DNA of 64,000 nt from Mycobacterium sp. E3198 (GTDB lineage Bacteria; Actinomycetota; Actinomycetes; Mycobacteriales; Mycobacteriaceae). Below are positions 26,618 to 35,209 of this stretch, piece after piece. Each line of letters starts with the position of its first letter. Positions within the stretch are counted from its first letter, which is position 1. The notes under the pieces are model-generated. The model was not told the origin of the DNA and did not search any database. It worked only from the letters and a program-made list of their open reading frames with translations. The DNA lies in contig NZ_LZIS01000095.1 in the NCBI RefSeq assembly GCF_001667015.1, forward strand, positions 1 through 64,000, in the 5' to 3' direction. Both the position numbers and the translations under genes were made by a program.

Positions 26618-27769
26618 TTATCCGGCCGATGGCGGGCGGACGACCACGCTGTGGCGGGCCCCGTAGACGTTGGTGTGGCCGTAGGCGGCGGTGCGCCGGC
26701 CCACGGCCCCGGTCGGCATTCCCCGCAGCAGGGCATTGCTTGCCCCGCCCGCGGGGGCGCCCGGCGCGGCGACACTCTCGTCGATCGCAGCGCCGGCAAG
26801 TGCCACTTCCGATGTCGGTGACGTCCAATTCGGCGGCACGGACAACAGCCCGACCCGGCCGGCCTGGCCCGCGCCCGCCCACACCGCCCCGGCCGGATGG
26901 GCACCCACGCCGCCCAGCCCCTCGATGTGCAGGCCGAAAAATTGAGGCGTCGGGTACCAGGCGCCGGCCGAACCGGCCGTCGTTCCGGACCCGAACGTCA
27001 ACTGCTGTCCGATGCTGTAAGCGAAGTTTGCGACACCCACCCCGAAATACGCCTGCAGCGTCTGCTTGAAGACCGTGATGTAGTTCGGGGGAGTGAGCCC
27101 GAGCCAGTTGTTGGTCGGGGTGGGCAGCCCGTACATCAGAAAATCCTGGATCGTGTTCCCAAGGAGCCCCTGCGCGGGTGGTGACGACAGTTGTTGCAGC
27201 GCTTGGGAAACCGCGGCGCTCTGCCGGACCGTCGCGTCGGGGGTGGTGATGTCGGACGGCGATGGGTACCCAGTCAGCTGGGCGGCCGTCGCCGAGGCGG
27301 CCGCATAGCCGTACATGGCGGTCGCGTCCTGCGCCCACATCTCGGCGTACTGCGCTTCAGTCGCGGCGATCGCCGGCGTGTTCTGCCCGAAGAAATTCGT
27401 GGCGATCAGCGTCATCAACAACAGCCGGTTCGCCACGATCACCGGCGGCGGCACCGTCATCACGAATGCGGTCTCGAAGGCGGCGGCGGCCGCGCGGGCC
27501 TGGCTCGCCGTCTGCTCCGCCTGGGCGGCCGCCGCCGCGAGCCAGCGCACATACGGCGCGACGGCGGACACCATGGCGACCGACGCGGGCCCCGCCCAGG
27601 GCGCGCTGGTCAGCTCCGTGATCACCGAGCTGTAGCCGCTCGCGGCCGCGCCCAATTCCGCCGCCAGCGCGTCCCAGGCCGTGGCGGCGGCCATCATCGG
27701 CTCCGAGCCCGGGCCCGAATACATTCGACCGGAATTGATTTCGGGGGGCAGCACCCCGAAATCCAACAC
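26618..27769 (-). CDS. PPE family protein, SVP subfamily (PPE25-like)
   Basis: This 383-residue PPE protein starts at GTG 27769 (MLDFGVLPPEINS), matching the GTG start and [13 protein letters not shown] of PPE25; the longer frame upstream lacks support. It has [73 protein letters not shown] and an ending VVVRPPSAG, all paralleled in PPE25 at 59966-61216. It is upstream partner of the PPE26-like gene, and the pair preserves the order of the ESX-5 locus without the PE gene between. Confidence 0.9.
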   Translation of the reverse strand: MLDFGVLPPEINSGRMYSGPGSEPMMAAATAWDALAAELGAAASGYSSVITELTSAPWAGPASVAMVSAVAPYVRWLAAAAAQAEQTASQARAAAAAFETAFVMTVPPPVIVANRLLLMTLIATNFFGQNTPAIAATEAQYAEMWAQDATAMYGYAAASATAAQLTGYPSPSDITTPDATVRQSAAVSQALQQLSSPPAQGLLGNTIQDFLMYGLPTPTNNWLGLTPPNYITVFKQTLQAYFGVGVANFAYSIGQQLTFGSGTTAGSAGAWYPTPQFFGLHIEGLGGVGAHPAGAVWAGAGQAGRVGLLSVPPNWTSPTSEVALAGAAIDESVAAPGAPAGGASNALLRGMPTGAVGRRTAAYGHTNVYGARHSVVVRPPSAG

Positions 27770-27974
27770 CTCACTACCCCCTAGCCGACCGCGAAAGGAT
27801 GGTCGGTCCCCGGCGGGTGTCGGCGGACACACGCAAATACTAATTCGACCCGGCGTCGATTATCGGGAATTGGAAGCGCGGCGGCGCGTCGATTCGTCTG
27901 CAGCAGCGTCGCTCAGCACGACACGTCGTCACGAGGGCCGTACGTGGCCTTCGGGGGTGGTTAACGTCCCGTCG

Positions 27975-28844
27975 TCACGACGGCGATGCGCCGTCCTTCG
28001 AGGCGGCCGCCGCCTGGCGCCGGGCTTGCTCGGAGGGCAGCACCTTGTCCTTGAACACCGTCTGGATCAGCTCCTGCACATCCTTGCTGATCGACGCGAG
28101 CGCGACGAGGTCGTTGGAGCTCTGCCAGTGCACCCGCATGCCCATCAGCTCCCACGCCCGCTTGAGATTGGCCTTGGTCGCCAACAGCGTCGTCATCGGC
28201 GCCTGGGCGATGTGCCGGGCGATGGCGTTGGCGCGCTCCTCTAGTTGGTCGCGCGGCACCACCTCGTTGACCAGACCGACCTCCAGCGCCTTCTTCGCGT
28301 CGATGACCTCGGCCAGGTAGAGGTAGTACGCCGCGCGGCGCCAGTTCATGAAAACCCACGGCTCGATCGAGCATTCACCCGACGGCATCCCGAATCCCTG
28401 CAAGGGCGGGTAGGAAAAGTACGCGTCCTCGGCGGCGATGACGATGTCGGTCGTCAGCCCGTAGTGGGTGCCCCCTCCGACGCAGTAGCCGTGCACGGCC
28501 GCGATGGTCGGCTTGGAGAACTCCCACAGGTTCAGCACGGGTTTGACGAACAGGTCCGTCTGCGGCTTCCACGGCGTGCCCATCACCTTGGCGCCCTCGA
28601 CGAACGCCGGATAGTCGACCGCGTTGTTGCCGATGGCATGCCCGGAGCAGAAGCCCTTGCCGTTGGCCTTGAGGATCAGCACCTTGATGTCGTAGTCGCG
28701 GTCCGCGTCGAGCAGTGCGGCGTCGACTTCCTCGGCCAGCTTCTGGTCCTGGGCGTTCGCCTTCTCCGGCCAGTTGAGCGTGACGCGGGCGATCGGGCCT
28801 TCCTTTTCGTAGACGATTCTTTCGCGGGTCTCGTTGAGATCCAT
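27975..28844 (-). CDS. Enoyl-CoA hydratase/isomerase (crotonase-fold) protein
   Basis: This 289-residue crotonase-superfamily protein contains VLILKANGKGFCSGHAIG and AVHGYCVGGGTHYGLTTDIVIAA, which form the oxyanion hole for an acyl-CoA thioester. The usual catalytic glutamates are replaced (FSYPPLQ where FxxPE is expected, and Tyr at the second site), as in the paralogue at 19820-20671. The ATG at 28844 has AAAGG upstream. It is the last gene of the SDR / E1-alpha / E1-beta / lipoyl operon, 26 bp after the lipoyl gene, which suggests it acts on an acyl-CoA made or used by that complex. Confidence 0.85.
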   Translation of the reverse strand: MDLNETRERIVYEKEGPIARVTLNWPEKANAQDQKLAEEVDAALLDADRDYDIKVLILKANGKGFCSGHAIGNNAVDYPAFVEGAKVMGTPWKPQTDLFVKPVLNLWEFSKPTIAAVHGYCVGGGTHYGLTTDIVIAAEDAYFSYPPLQGFGMPSGECSIEPWVFMNWRRAAYYLYLAEVIDAKKALEVGLVNEVVPRDQLEERANAIARHIAQAPMTTLLATKANLKRAWELMGMRVHWQSSNDLVALASISKDVQELIQTVFKDKVLPSEQARRQAAAASKDGASPS

Positions 28845-28870
28845 GCAGACTTACCTTTCAGTATTCCGAA

Positions 28871-29107
28871 TTATGAAGTGATGACGCCGATTTCGGCGCC
28901 GATGTCGTAGGTCGTCCCGATCCGTCCGGTCCATTGCACGACGCCCGAGGCGCCGGCTTCGATTTCCTGCTCCACCTTCTCGGTGGCGATCACATAGATC
29001 GGTGTGCCCTCCTCGACGTGCGCACCCGCCTCCACGAGGAGATCGGTGAGCTCGGCTTCCGAGACGGCCACCGACACGCGGGGGATGCGGATGATGAAGT
29101 CAGCCAT
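28871..29107 (-). CDS. Free-standing lipoyl (biotin/lipoyl) carrier domain protein
   Basis: This 78-residue protein is a single lipoyl-type beta barrel. The modified lysine should be in IATEKVEQEIEAG at the hairpin, and the flanking ..GTPIYVIATEK and ..GASGVV strands match lipoyl domains of 2-oxo-acid dehydrogenase E2 subunits. No peripheral-subunit-binding or acyltransferase domain is attached. The ATG overlaps the E1-beta stop by 8 bp, so it is translated with E1-beta. It is likely to carry the acyl or acetyl group produced by the E1 pair; the acyltransferase and E3 partners must be elsewhere. Confidence 0.85.
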   Translation of the reverse strand: MADFIIRIPRVSVAVSEAELTDLLVEAGAHVEEGTPIYVIATEKVEQEIEAGASGVVQWTGRIGTTYDIGAEIGVITS

Positions 29108-30128
29108 GCACCTTGGCCTTCCCCGCGCCTTCGAGAGTGCGTTGGGCGGCCGCGACGATGCGCGGCGGCGAGGGGTACACCTGCGCCTCGAGCGCGGCCG
29201 CGGCCGGGTTGGGGACGAACCTGGCGGCCACCCGTTCGACGGGTGCGGCCAGCTCGCCGAACAGTTCGGATTGCAGGATCGCGGCGATTTCGGCTCCGGG
29301 CCCGGCGAATTGGACCGCGTCGTGCACGATCACGACCCGCCGGGTGCGGCGGGCGGATTCGACGATGGTCTCGACGTCGAGCGGTACCAGGGTGCGCAGG
29401 TCCACGACCTCGGCGCTGACACCCTGTTCGGCCAACGTGTCCGCCGCCGCGAGTGCGTCGTGCACGGGGCGACCGTACGCGATCAGCGTCACGTCGGTAC
29501 CGGGCCGCTTGATGTCGGCCTGCCCCAGCGGGATTGAGAAGCCGGGCTCGACGGGGACCAAACCTTTCTTGCCCTGCAACCGGATCGTCTCGACGAACAG
29601 GCAGGGATCCGGATCGAAGATCGCCGCTGTGAGAAGGCCTTTGCCGTCGCGCGGGGTCGACGGCACGATGACCTTCATCCCGGGGATGTGCATGAACCAC
29701 GCTTCCAGGCTCTGCGAGTGGGTGGCCCCGGTGGCCAGCCCGGCGTAGACCTGGGTGCGGACGGTGATCGGCGCCGTCGTGCGGCCCGCGGTCATGAACC
29801 GCAGCTTGGCGGCGTTGTTGATGAGCTGGTCGGCGGCGATGCCGATGAAGTCCATGATCATGATCTCGGCCACGGGCAGCATCCCGTCGATCGCGGCACC
29901 GATCGCGGCGCCCACGATCGCGGCCTCCGAGATGGGCGTATCCAGGACCCGGTCGTGGCCGTACTTGGTGGACAGTCCCGCCGTGGGCCCCGAGGCGCCG
30001 GGATCGGCGATGTCCTCGCCGAGCAGGAAGACCCGCTCGTCGGCCTCCAGCGCCTCGTCGAGCGCGAGGTTCAGCGCCTCGCGCATGGTCATCTCTTTCT
30101 CTTCCGTCATGTCAAGGCTCTGCGTCAT
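29100..30128 (-). CDS. 2-oxo-acid dehydrogenase E1 component, beta subunit
   Basis: This 342-residue transketolase-like subunit is of the pyruvate / acetoin / branched-chain type. It shows MREALNLALDEALEADERVFLLGEDIADPGA, the AEIMIMDFIGIAADQLINNAAK segment that packs on TPP, and RTQVYAGLATGATHSQSLEAWF with the catalytic histidine region. The C-terminal transketolase domain (GTDVTLIAYGRPVHDAL, VVDLRTLVPLDVETIVES) is intact. The ATG overlaps the E1-alpha stop by 4 bp. With E1-alpha it should decarboxylate a 2-oxo acid or cleave acetoin using thiamine diphosphate. Confidence 0.88.
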   Translation of the reverse strand: MTQSLDMTEEKEMTMREALNLALDEALEADERVFLLGEDIADPGASGPTAGLSTKYGHDRVLDTPISEAAIVGAAIGAAIDGMLPVAEIMIMDFIGIAADQLINNAAKLRFMTAGRTTAPITVRTQVYAGLATGATHSQSLEAWFMHIPGMKVIVPSTPRDGKGLLTAAIFDPDPCLFVETIRLQGKKGLVPVEPGFSIPLGQADIKRPGTDVTLIAYGRPVHDALAAADTLAEQGVSAEVVDLRTLVPLDVETIVESARRTRRVVIVHDAVQFAGPGAEIAAILQSELFGELAAPVERVAARFVPNPAAAALEAQVYPSPPRIVAAAQRTLEGAGKAKVHG

Positions 30129-31114
30129 ACCGGAAACCCGATCGGGGTCGCGTACACGTCGTGGTCGAGTTCGTCCCCGGCCGGTGACTGCGCGCCCATG
30201 ACCGTCGCCAGCGCCGCGTCGACTACGGCCAGCGCCTCGTTGTCGATGCGGTCGAGTTCGTCCTCGCCGCAGATTCCGGCCTCCGCGAGGTGAGCGCGGA
30301 ACCGCGGCACCGGGTCGGCCGCCATGGCCGCGGCCAGTTGCTCCTTCGGGATGTAGGGCATCCGGTCACCGAAGTAGTGGCCGCGGAAGCGGAACGTCAC
30401 GCACTCGATGAAGGTGGGGCCCTGGCCGGCGCGGGCGCGCCGCAGGGCGTCGTCGAGCGCGGATTTCACCGCCAGCGGGTCGTTGCCGTCGACGCGGACG
30501 CCCGGCATCCCGTAGCCGGCCGCCCGCTGGGCGACGTGCTCGAGCTTCATCGTGTCCGACGTCGGCGTCATCTCGGCGAACAGATTGTTCTGGCAGACAA
30601 ACACCAGCGGCAGGTCCCACAGCGCGGCCATGTTGGCCGCCTCGTGGAACGAGCCCGTGTTCGTCGCTCCGTCGCCGAAGCTGACCACCGTGACCCGGTC
30701 GAGGCCCTTGCGCTTGCCGGACATCGCCAGCCCGACGGCCACCGGGGGTCCGGCCCCGACGATCCCGGTCGAGAGCATGACGCCCTTGTCGGGCTTGGCG
30801 ATGTGCATGGTGCCGCCCTTGCCCCGGCTCGCGCCGACGGTGCGGCCCATCATCTCGCCGTAGATTTCCTCGAGCGGGACGCCCTTGCCGATCAGATCGT
30901 GCAGCCCGCGGTAGGTCGTCACCAACTGGTCGCCGGGCCGCAGCGCCACGCCCATCGCCGCGGCGATTGCCTCTTGGCCGCGCGAAGGCCAATACACGCA
31001 CATGAATTCGCCGGTGCCGATGCCCTTGGACAGCCGGTCGTCGGCGGCCTTCATCAGGATCATCAATTCGTAGAGGCGACGTTCGATGTCCATTGCGGCC
31101 TGACCGTCGCTCAC
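30125..31114 (-). CDS. 2-oxo-acid dehydrogenase E1 component, alpha subunit
   Basis: This protein of about 329 residues binds thiamine diphosphate: the GDG...NN motif is GDGATNTGSFHEAANMAALWDLPLVFVCQNN in family form, with SRGKGGTMHI and GIVGAGPPVAVGLAMSGK before it. The phosphorylation-loop region (FRGHYFGDRMPYIP) resembles acetoin dehydrogenase E1-alpha. The start is GTG 31114, with GGAGGGT about seven bases upstream; ATG 31093 is a weaker alternative, and the long frame beyond is shadow of the SDR. Its operon position between the SDR and E1-beta suggests the SDR supplies its 2-oxo or acetoin-like substrate. Confidence 0.88.
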   Translation of the reverse strand: MSDGQAAMDIERRLYELMILMKAADDRLSKGIGTGEFMCVYWPSRGQEAIAAAMGVALRPGDQLVTTYRGLHDLIGKGVPLEEIYGEMMGRTVGASRGKGGTMHIAKPDKGVMLSTGIVGAGPPVAVGLAMSGKRKGLDRVTVVSFGDGATNTGSFHEAANMAALWDLPLVFVCQNNLFAEMTPTSDTMKLEHVAQRAAGYGMPGVRVDGNDPLAVKSALDDALRRARAGQGPTFIECVTFRFRGHYFGDRMPYIPKEQLAAAMAADPVPRFRAHLAEAGICGEDELDRIDNEALAVVDAALATVMGAQSPAGDELDHDVYATPIGFPV

Positions 31115-31161
31115 CAACACCCTCCAGTCATTGTGCACCCCAACACGATTCGTGGCGGCCG

Positions 31162-32025
31162 TCAGCCGCCCGACCACGGTTTGACTTTGAGGAAGCCGCC
31201 GCCGTCCACGCGAAGCTGCTGTCCGGTGATGTAGCGCGCGGCGTCCGACGCCAAGAACAGCACGGCCTCGCTGATGTCCTCGGGTTCGACGTAGGGGATG
31301 GGCATCGCCTGAACCACCGGGAAGACCGGTTCGGCGTCCTCTCGGGTGGGCTCCAACAGGTCGGGCCGGAACGCGCGGTACATCGGTGCGCTGTGCAGCA
31401 TGTCGGTGTTGACATTCGTCGGATGCACCGCGTTCATCCGGATCGAGAACTTGGCCAGTGCCAACGCGAAGTCGTTGACGTAGTGCGCGGCAGCGAGTTT
31501 CGCGAATGCGTAGCCGGCTCCGCCGGGGCCGCCGTCGATACCGGTGGTGTTCAGAGACGACATGAACGCCGCGTTCGAGCCGATCACGATGATCGACGCG
31601 CCGGCCCCCAGATGCTTGAGGCTGGCATGCACCAGGTTGAGCACGCCGACCAGGTCGACGTCGACCGCGTCGGCGAACGCCTGCGGCGGGAGGCCCGCGG
31701 TGAGCGGGCAGATGCCGGCGTTGGCCACCACGATGTCGAGGTGGCCGAACTCGGCGACACCCTGATCGATCGCGGCGGCCAGTGCCACCCGATCGCGGAC
31801 GTCGGCGATCGCCGTGAACGCGCGCTGCCCCTCCTTCTCCACCAGCCGCGCCGTCTCGTCGAGATCCTCGGGACGCGCCAGCGGATACTCGTTCGTCTCG
31901 ATGTCCGCGCATACGTCCACCGCGATGATGTCGGCGCCCTCCGCGGCCAGCAGCCGCGCATGGGAACGGCCCTGGCCACGCGCGGCCCCGCTGACCACGG
32001 CCACCTTGCCCATCACCCTGCCCAT
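31162..32025 (-). CDS. Mycofactocin-coupled short-chain dehydrogenase
   Basis: This 287-residue SDR has the hallmarks of the mycofactocin-dependent group: the nucleotide loop GAARGQGRSHA, and the insertion CADIETNEYPLARPEDLDETARLVE, which is long compared with ordinary SDRs and helps trap NAD. NAG, SNAAF and YAFAK give the structural and catalytic Ser-Tyr-Lys. Members oxidise alcohols with bound NAD re-oxidised by mycofactocin instead of free exchange. The ATG at 32025 (MGRVMGKVAVV) is used; a second ATG at 32013 is equally possible. First gene of the E1/lipoyl operon, divergent from the CoA-transferase. Confidence 0.88.
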   Translation of the reverse strand: MGRVMGKVAVVSGAARGQGRSHARLLAAEGADIIAVDVCADIETNEYPLARPEDLDETARLVEKEGQRAFTAIADVRDRVALAAAIDQGVAEFGHLDIVVANAGICPLTAGLPPQAFADAVDVDLVGVLNLVHASLKHLGAGASIIVIGSNAAFMSSLNTTGIDGGPGGAGYAFAKLAAAHYVNDFALALAKFSIRMNAVHPTNVNTDMLHSAPMYRAFRPDLLEPTREDAEPVFPVVQAMPIPYVEPEDISEAVLFLASDAARYITGQQLRVDGGGFLKVKPWSGG

Positions 32026-32260
32026 ATTCCGCCCTTCACCCGGCGCCTACACCAGCGACCCGCGTTGGGGGCCAAAGCTATTCGGTGCCGAAGAGCCGGG
32101 AATCCGCGGACTCACCGCATCGCGGGGGAGGAGCGACGCAATGGTCGGCTCCATCACATGTCTGCCACGAAAACTGCGCGTGGCCACAGCCGGGCTCTCG
32201 ATATCCCTTAGAGTAGCTAGAATACTTAAAATAGCAAGAAAGACGACCGAGGGGGTTTGG
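32026..32260. promoter_or_regulatory. Divergent promoter region between SDR operon and CaiB gene
   Basis: This 235-bp gap drives two divergent units. An AT-rich stretch at 32204-32250, sharply different from the surroundings, contains an imperfect dyad GCTA-N12-TAGC (32216-32235) and TAGAGT / TAGAAT hexamers fitting the TANNNT -10 box for the rightward gene. No KstR or KstR2 consensus was found. A TetR-type operator is possible. Confidence 0.45.
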
Positions 32261-33481
32261 TTGGCCGGCGTGCTGAGCGGTGTCCGAGTGGTCGAGTTGG
32301 CGTCGTGGACCTATGTGCCCTCGGCCGGCGCCGCCCTTTCCGACTGGGGTGCCGACGTGATCAAGGTGGAGGGCGTCGCCTCCGGGGACCCTGGCCGCGC
32401 GCTGGTCGTCGGCGGCTTTACCCGCGAGGCGGCCCGCCCCGACGCCGATTTCATCCTCGAATTGGGCAACCGCGGCAAGCGCAGCATCGCCATCGACATC
32501 AAGTCCGAGCTGGGCCGCGACCTTTTCGGCCGCCTGTTGGCCAGTGCGGATGTGTTCCTGACCAATTGGCTGCCGGGAGCGCTCGAGCGGGCGCGGCTGA
32601 CCGTCGACGACGTCCGCGGGTTCAACCCGAAGATCATCATCGCCCGCGGCACCGGGCTCGGCGTCCGCGGCCCGGACCGAGACCGCGGCGGTTTCGACGC
32701 CGCCACGTACTTGGCGCGCGGCGGGGTGGCGTACACGCTCACGCCGTTCGGCACCGACACGCCGGCGGTCCAGGGGCCGGCGTTCGGGGACCTGCAAGGC
32801 GGCGCGACGCTGGCCGGCGGCGTGTGCGCGGCGTTATTCCACCGCGAACGGACCGGCGAACCGACGATCGTGGACTCGTCGCTGCTGGCGCAGGCGATGT
32901 GGGCGATCGCTCCCTCGATTTCGGCGGCCGATTTCTTCGACATCGACGGCATTCCCGGCGCGCCACCCGGGCTGGCCATCAACCCGCTGGTGAACCGGTA
33001 CAAAACCAAGGACGGCAGGTGGATTCAGCTGGTCTTCCTGCAGCCCGACAAGTTCTGGGCCGGCTTCTGCGCGCGGATGGGCCTAGCCGAGTTGGCCACC
33101 GACGAGCGGTTTGTGCCGTCGAGCAACCTGATCGCCAACGCCGCCGCCGCGACCGAGCTCGTGGCGAACGCCTTTGCCCGCCATGACCTCGCGCACTGGC
33201 AACAGGTTCTGGCGGACGAACCCGGCGTGTGGGGCGCGCTCGCGACGCCCCGCGAGACCCTCAACGATCCGCAGGTCGAGCCCAACGGATACGTGGTGAC
33301 CAACGTCGACGACCATGGGGAGCGCTACCGCATCGTCGCGGCGCCCGTGCAGTTCGACGAAACCCCGCCGGCGCCCGCCCGCGCCCCGGAGCACGGGCAG
33401 CACACCGAGGAAATCCTGCTGGAACTCGGCGTCGACTGGGACGACATCGCCGGCGCGAAGGATCGCCGGGCGATCCTCTGA
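32261..33481 (+). CDS. CaiB/BaiF family (class III) CoA-transferase
   Basis: This 406-residue protein opens LSGVRVVELASWTYVPSAGAALSDWGADVIKVEG, the class III CoA-transferase start, and has GNRGKRSIAIDIKSELGRDLF, where the Asp is the usual acyl-carrier residue. It ends with a second Rossmann-like region and LLELGVDWDDI. It moves CoA between carboxylates. TTG 32261, after GAGGGGG, is the start used; GTG 32270 is also feasible, and the frame upstream is not coding. It diverges from the SDR/E1 operon and probably feeds or drains CoA thioesters in the same pathway. Confidence 0.85.
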   Translation: MAGVLSGVRVVELASWTYVPSAGAALSDWGADVIKVEGVASGDPGRALVVGGFTREAARPDADFILELGNRGKRSIAIDIKSELGRDLFGRLLASADVFLTNWLPGALERARLTVDDVRGFNPKIIIARGTGLGVRGPDRDRGGFDAATYLARGGVAYTLTPFGTDTPAVQGPAFGDLQGGATLAGGVCAALFHRERTGEPTIVDSSLLAQAMWAIAPSISAADFFDIDGIPGAPPGLAINPLVNRYKTKDGRWIQLVFLQPDKFWAGFCARMGLAELATDERFVPSSNLIANAAAATELVANAFARHDLAHWQQVLADEPGVWGALATPRETLNDPQVEPNGYVVTNVDDHGERYRIVAAPVQFDETPPAPARAPEHGQHTEEILLELGVDWDDIAGAKDRRAIL

Positions 33482-33492
33482 GCAACGCCGGA

Positions 33493-33867
33493 TCAGCCGG
33501 CCACCGCCGCCTTGCGGGCGGCGATCTTGGCGCGCACCGCGTTCATGTCGAGCGATTTCACCTGGTTGATCAGGTCTTCCAGCACGTCGGCGGGCATCGC
33601 GCCGGGTTGGCTGTAGACCAGGACGCCGTCACGGAACGCCATGATGGTCGGGACGGACCGGATGCCGAGCGCGGCGGCCAGCTCCGGTTCGGCCTGGGTG
33701 TCGACCTTGGCGTGCACGACGTCGGGGTGCTCCTGGGCCGAACGGTCATAGACCGGTGCGAAGGCCTGACAGGGGCGGCAGTACCCGGCCCAAAAATCAA
33801 CGAGCACAAGCGGGTTGTCGACGATGCCCGATTCGAATGTCTGGCCGGTCAGGGCGGTGGTTGGCAT
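33493..33867 (-). CDS. Thioredoxin-fold protein with CRPC active site
   Basis: This 124-residue thioredoxin has its active site in LVDFWAGYCRPCQAF, so the dithiol motif is CRPC in place of CGPC, and Tyr replaces the usual Trp before the first Cys. The cis-proline loop (RSVPTIMAFRDG) is intact. A C-terminal helix of about 25 residues (MNAVRAKIAARKAAVAG) is extra. ATG 33867 follows AAGGAAGC. It is divergent from a DUF156 repressor with a matching operator on each side of the gap, so it is probably part of a thiol or persulfide response. Confidence 0.85.
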   Translation of the reverse strand: MPTTALTGQTFESGIVDNPLVLVDFWAGYCRPCQAFAPVYDRSAQEHPDVVHAKVDTQAEPELAAALGIRSVPTIMAFRDGVLVYSQPGAMPADVLEDLINQVKSLDMNAVRAKIAARKAAVAG

Positions 33868-33869
33868 GA

Positions 33870-34262
<393 letters not shown>

Positions 34263-34300
34263 GCGCCCGGGGCGGTGACGACAACAAACGAAAGGAAGCC

Positions 34301-34714
34301 ATGATGAATCTCGCCATTGCGACACCGCTGCAAACCTCGTTCGAGGACGCGGTCGCCAAGACCCGCGAGGCGCTCGCGGAGCAGGGCTTCGGCGTGCTCA
34401 CCGAGATCGACGTGAAGGCCACGCTGAAGGCGAAGCTCGGCCACGACATGGAGGACTACCTGATCCTCGGCGCCTGCAACCCACCGCTGGCGCACCGGGC
34501 CCTGGACGCGCGGCGCCAGATCGGCCTGCTGCTGCCCTGCAACGTCGTCGTGCGGGCCGACCCGGACCACGCCGGCACGGTGCTCGTCGAGGCCATGAAC
34601 CCCGGGCTGCTGGTCGAGGTCACCGGCGAGCCCGAACTGCGTCCGGTCGCCGAGGAGGTCACGGACCGGCTGAAGGCCGCCATCGATTCCCTCAAGCCCG
34701 CGGTTCATCACTGA
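34301..34714 (+). CDS. DUF302 family protein
   Basis: This 137-residue protein has the DUF302 layout: SFEDAVAKTREALAEQGFGVLTEIDVKATLKAKLG, then LGACNPPLAHRALDARRQIGLLLPCNVVV and a C-terminal helix. The two conserved segments include a cysteine each (ACNPP and LPCN). The ATG at 34301 follows AAAGGAAG. It sits 38 bp after the DUF156 repressor and 16 bp before an AhpD-like gene, so it is probably in the same operon. DUF302 proteins have no settled biochemistry; association with sulfur and thiol genes is recurrent. Confidence 0.82.
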   Translation: MMNLAIATPLQTSFEDAVAKTREALAEQGFGVLTEIDVKATLKAKLGHDMEDYLILGACNPPLAHRALDARRQIGLLLPCNVVVRADPDHAGTVLVEAMNPGLLVEVTGEPELRPVAEEVTDRLKAAIDSLKPAVHH

Positions 34715-34730
34715 GAAGCGGGACGAGGCA

Positions 34731-35099
34731 ATGTCGGATCCCCAGCATCACCACGAAGTCCTGCAGGACCTGCTGCCGCAGCACCGCGCGCTTCGCAAGC
34801 AGATCCCCGAGGTTTACCAAGGCTTTGCGGCCCTGAGCGGCGCGGCCCTGACCGATGGGGCACTGAGCCGCAAGTTCAAGGAGCTCGTGGCGCTGGCGAT
34901 CGGGGTCGTCGAGGGTTGCGACGGTTGCATCGCCTCGCATGCGCAGGGCGCCGCGCGCGCCGGCGCCACCCGGGAGGAGGCCGCCGAAGCCATCGGCGTC
35001 ACCTTCCTCATGCACGGCGGCCCGGCCACCATCTACGGCGCGCGCGCCTACACGGCGTTCTGTGAATTCGCCGACGCCGAGGCCGCCAAGTCGTCATAG
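34731..35099 (+). CDS. AhpD/carboxymuconolactone decarboxylase-like protein (Rv1767-like)
   Basis: This 122-residue AhpD-like protein has the active-site motif EGCDGCIASHAQGA (Cys63-x2-Cys66-x3-His70), the redox-active cysteine pair of alkylhydroperoxidase D. The flanking helix LSRKFKELVALAIGVV is typical. It matches M. tuberculosis Rv1767 in size and in being close to an Rv1766-like repressor. The ATG is at 34731, 16 bp after the DUF302 gene. Likely a thiol-peroxidase-type reductase for hydroperoxides or low-molecular-weight disulfides. Confidence 0.85.
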   Translation: MSDPQHHHEVLQDLLPQHRALRKQIPEVYQGFAALSGAALTDGALSRKFKELVALAIGVVEGCDGCIASHAQGAARAGATREEAAEAIGVTFLMHGGPATIYGARAYTAFCEFADAEAAKSS

Positions 35100-35209
35100 C
35101 CGCGGCGCCGCTGACCAAGGACCCGATGTAGAAGGACCAAAGTCATTGGCTGCCAAGGATCTGCTGACCTTTGCCGCCCCGCGTCGTAGGTTTGTGCGCG
35201 GAGCATGCG

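Noticed and set aside
32204..32250. KstR or KstR2 operator in the AT-rich gap before the CaiB gene
   Set aside because: The dyad present does not match the known consensus of either regulator.
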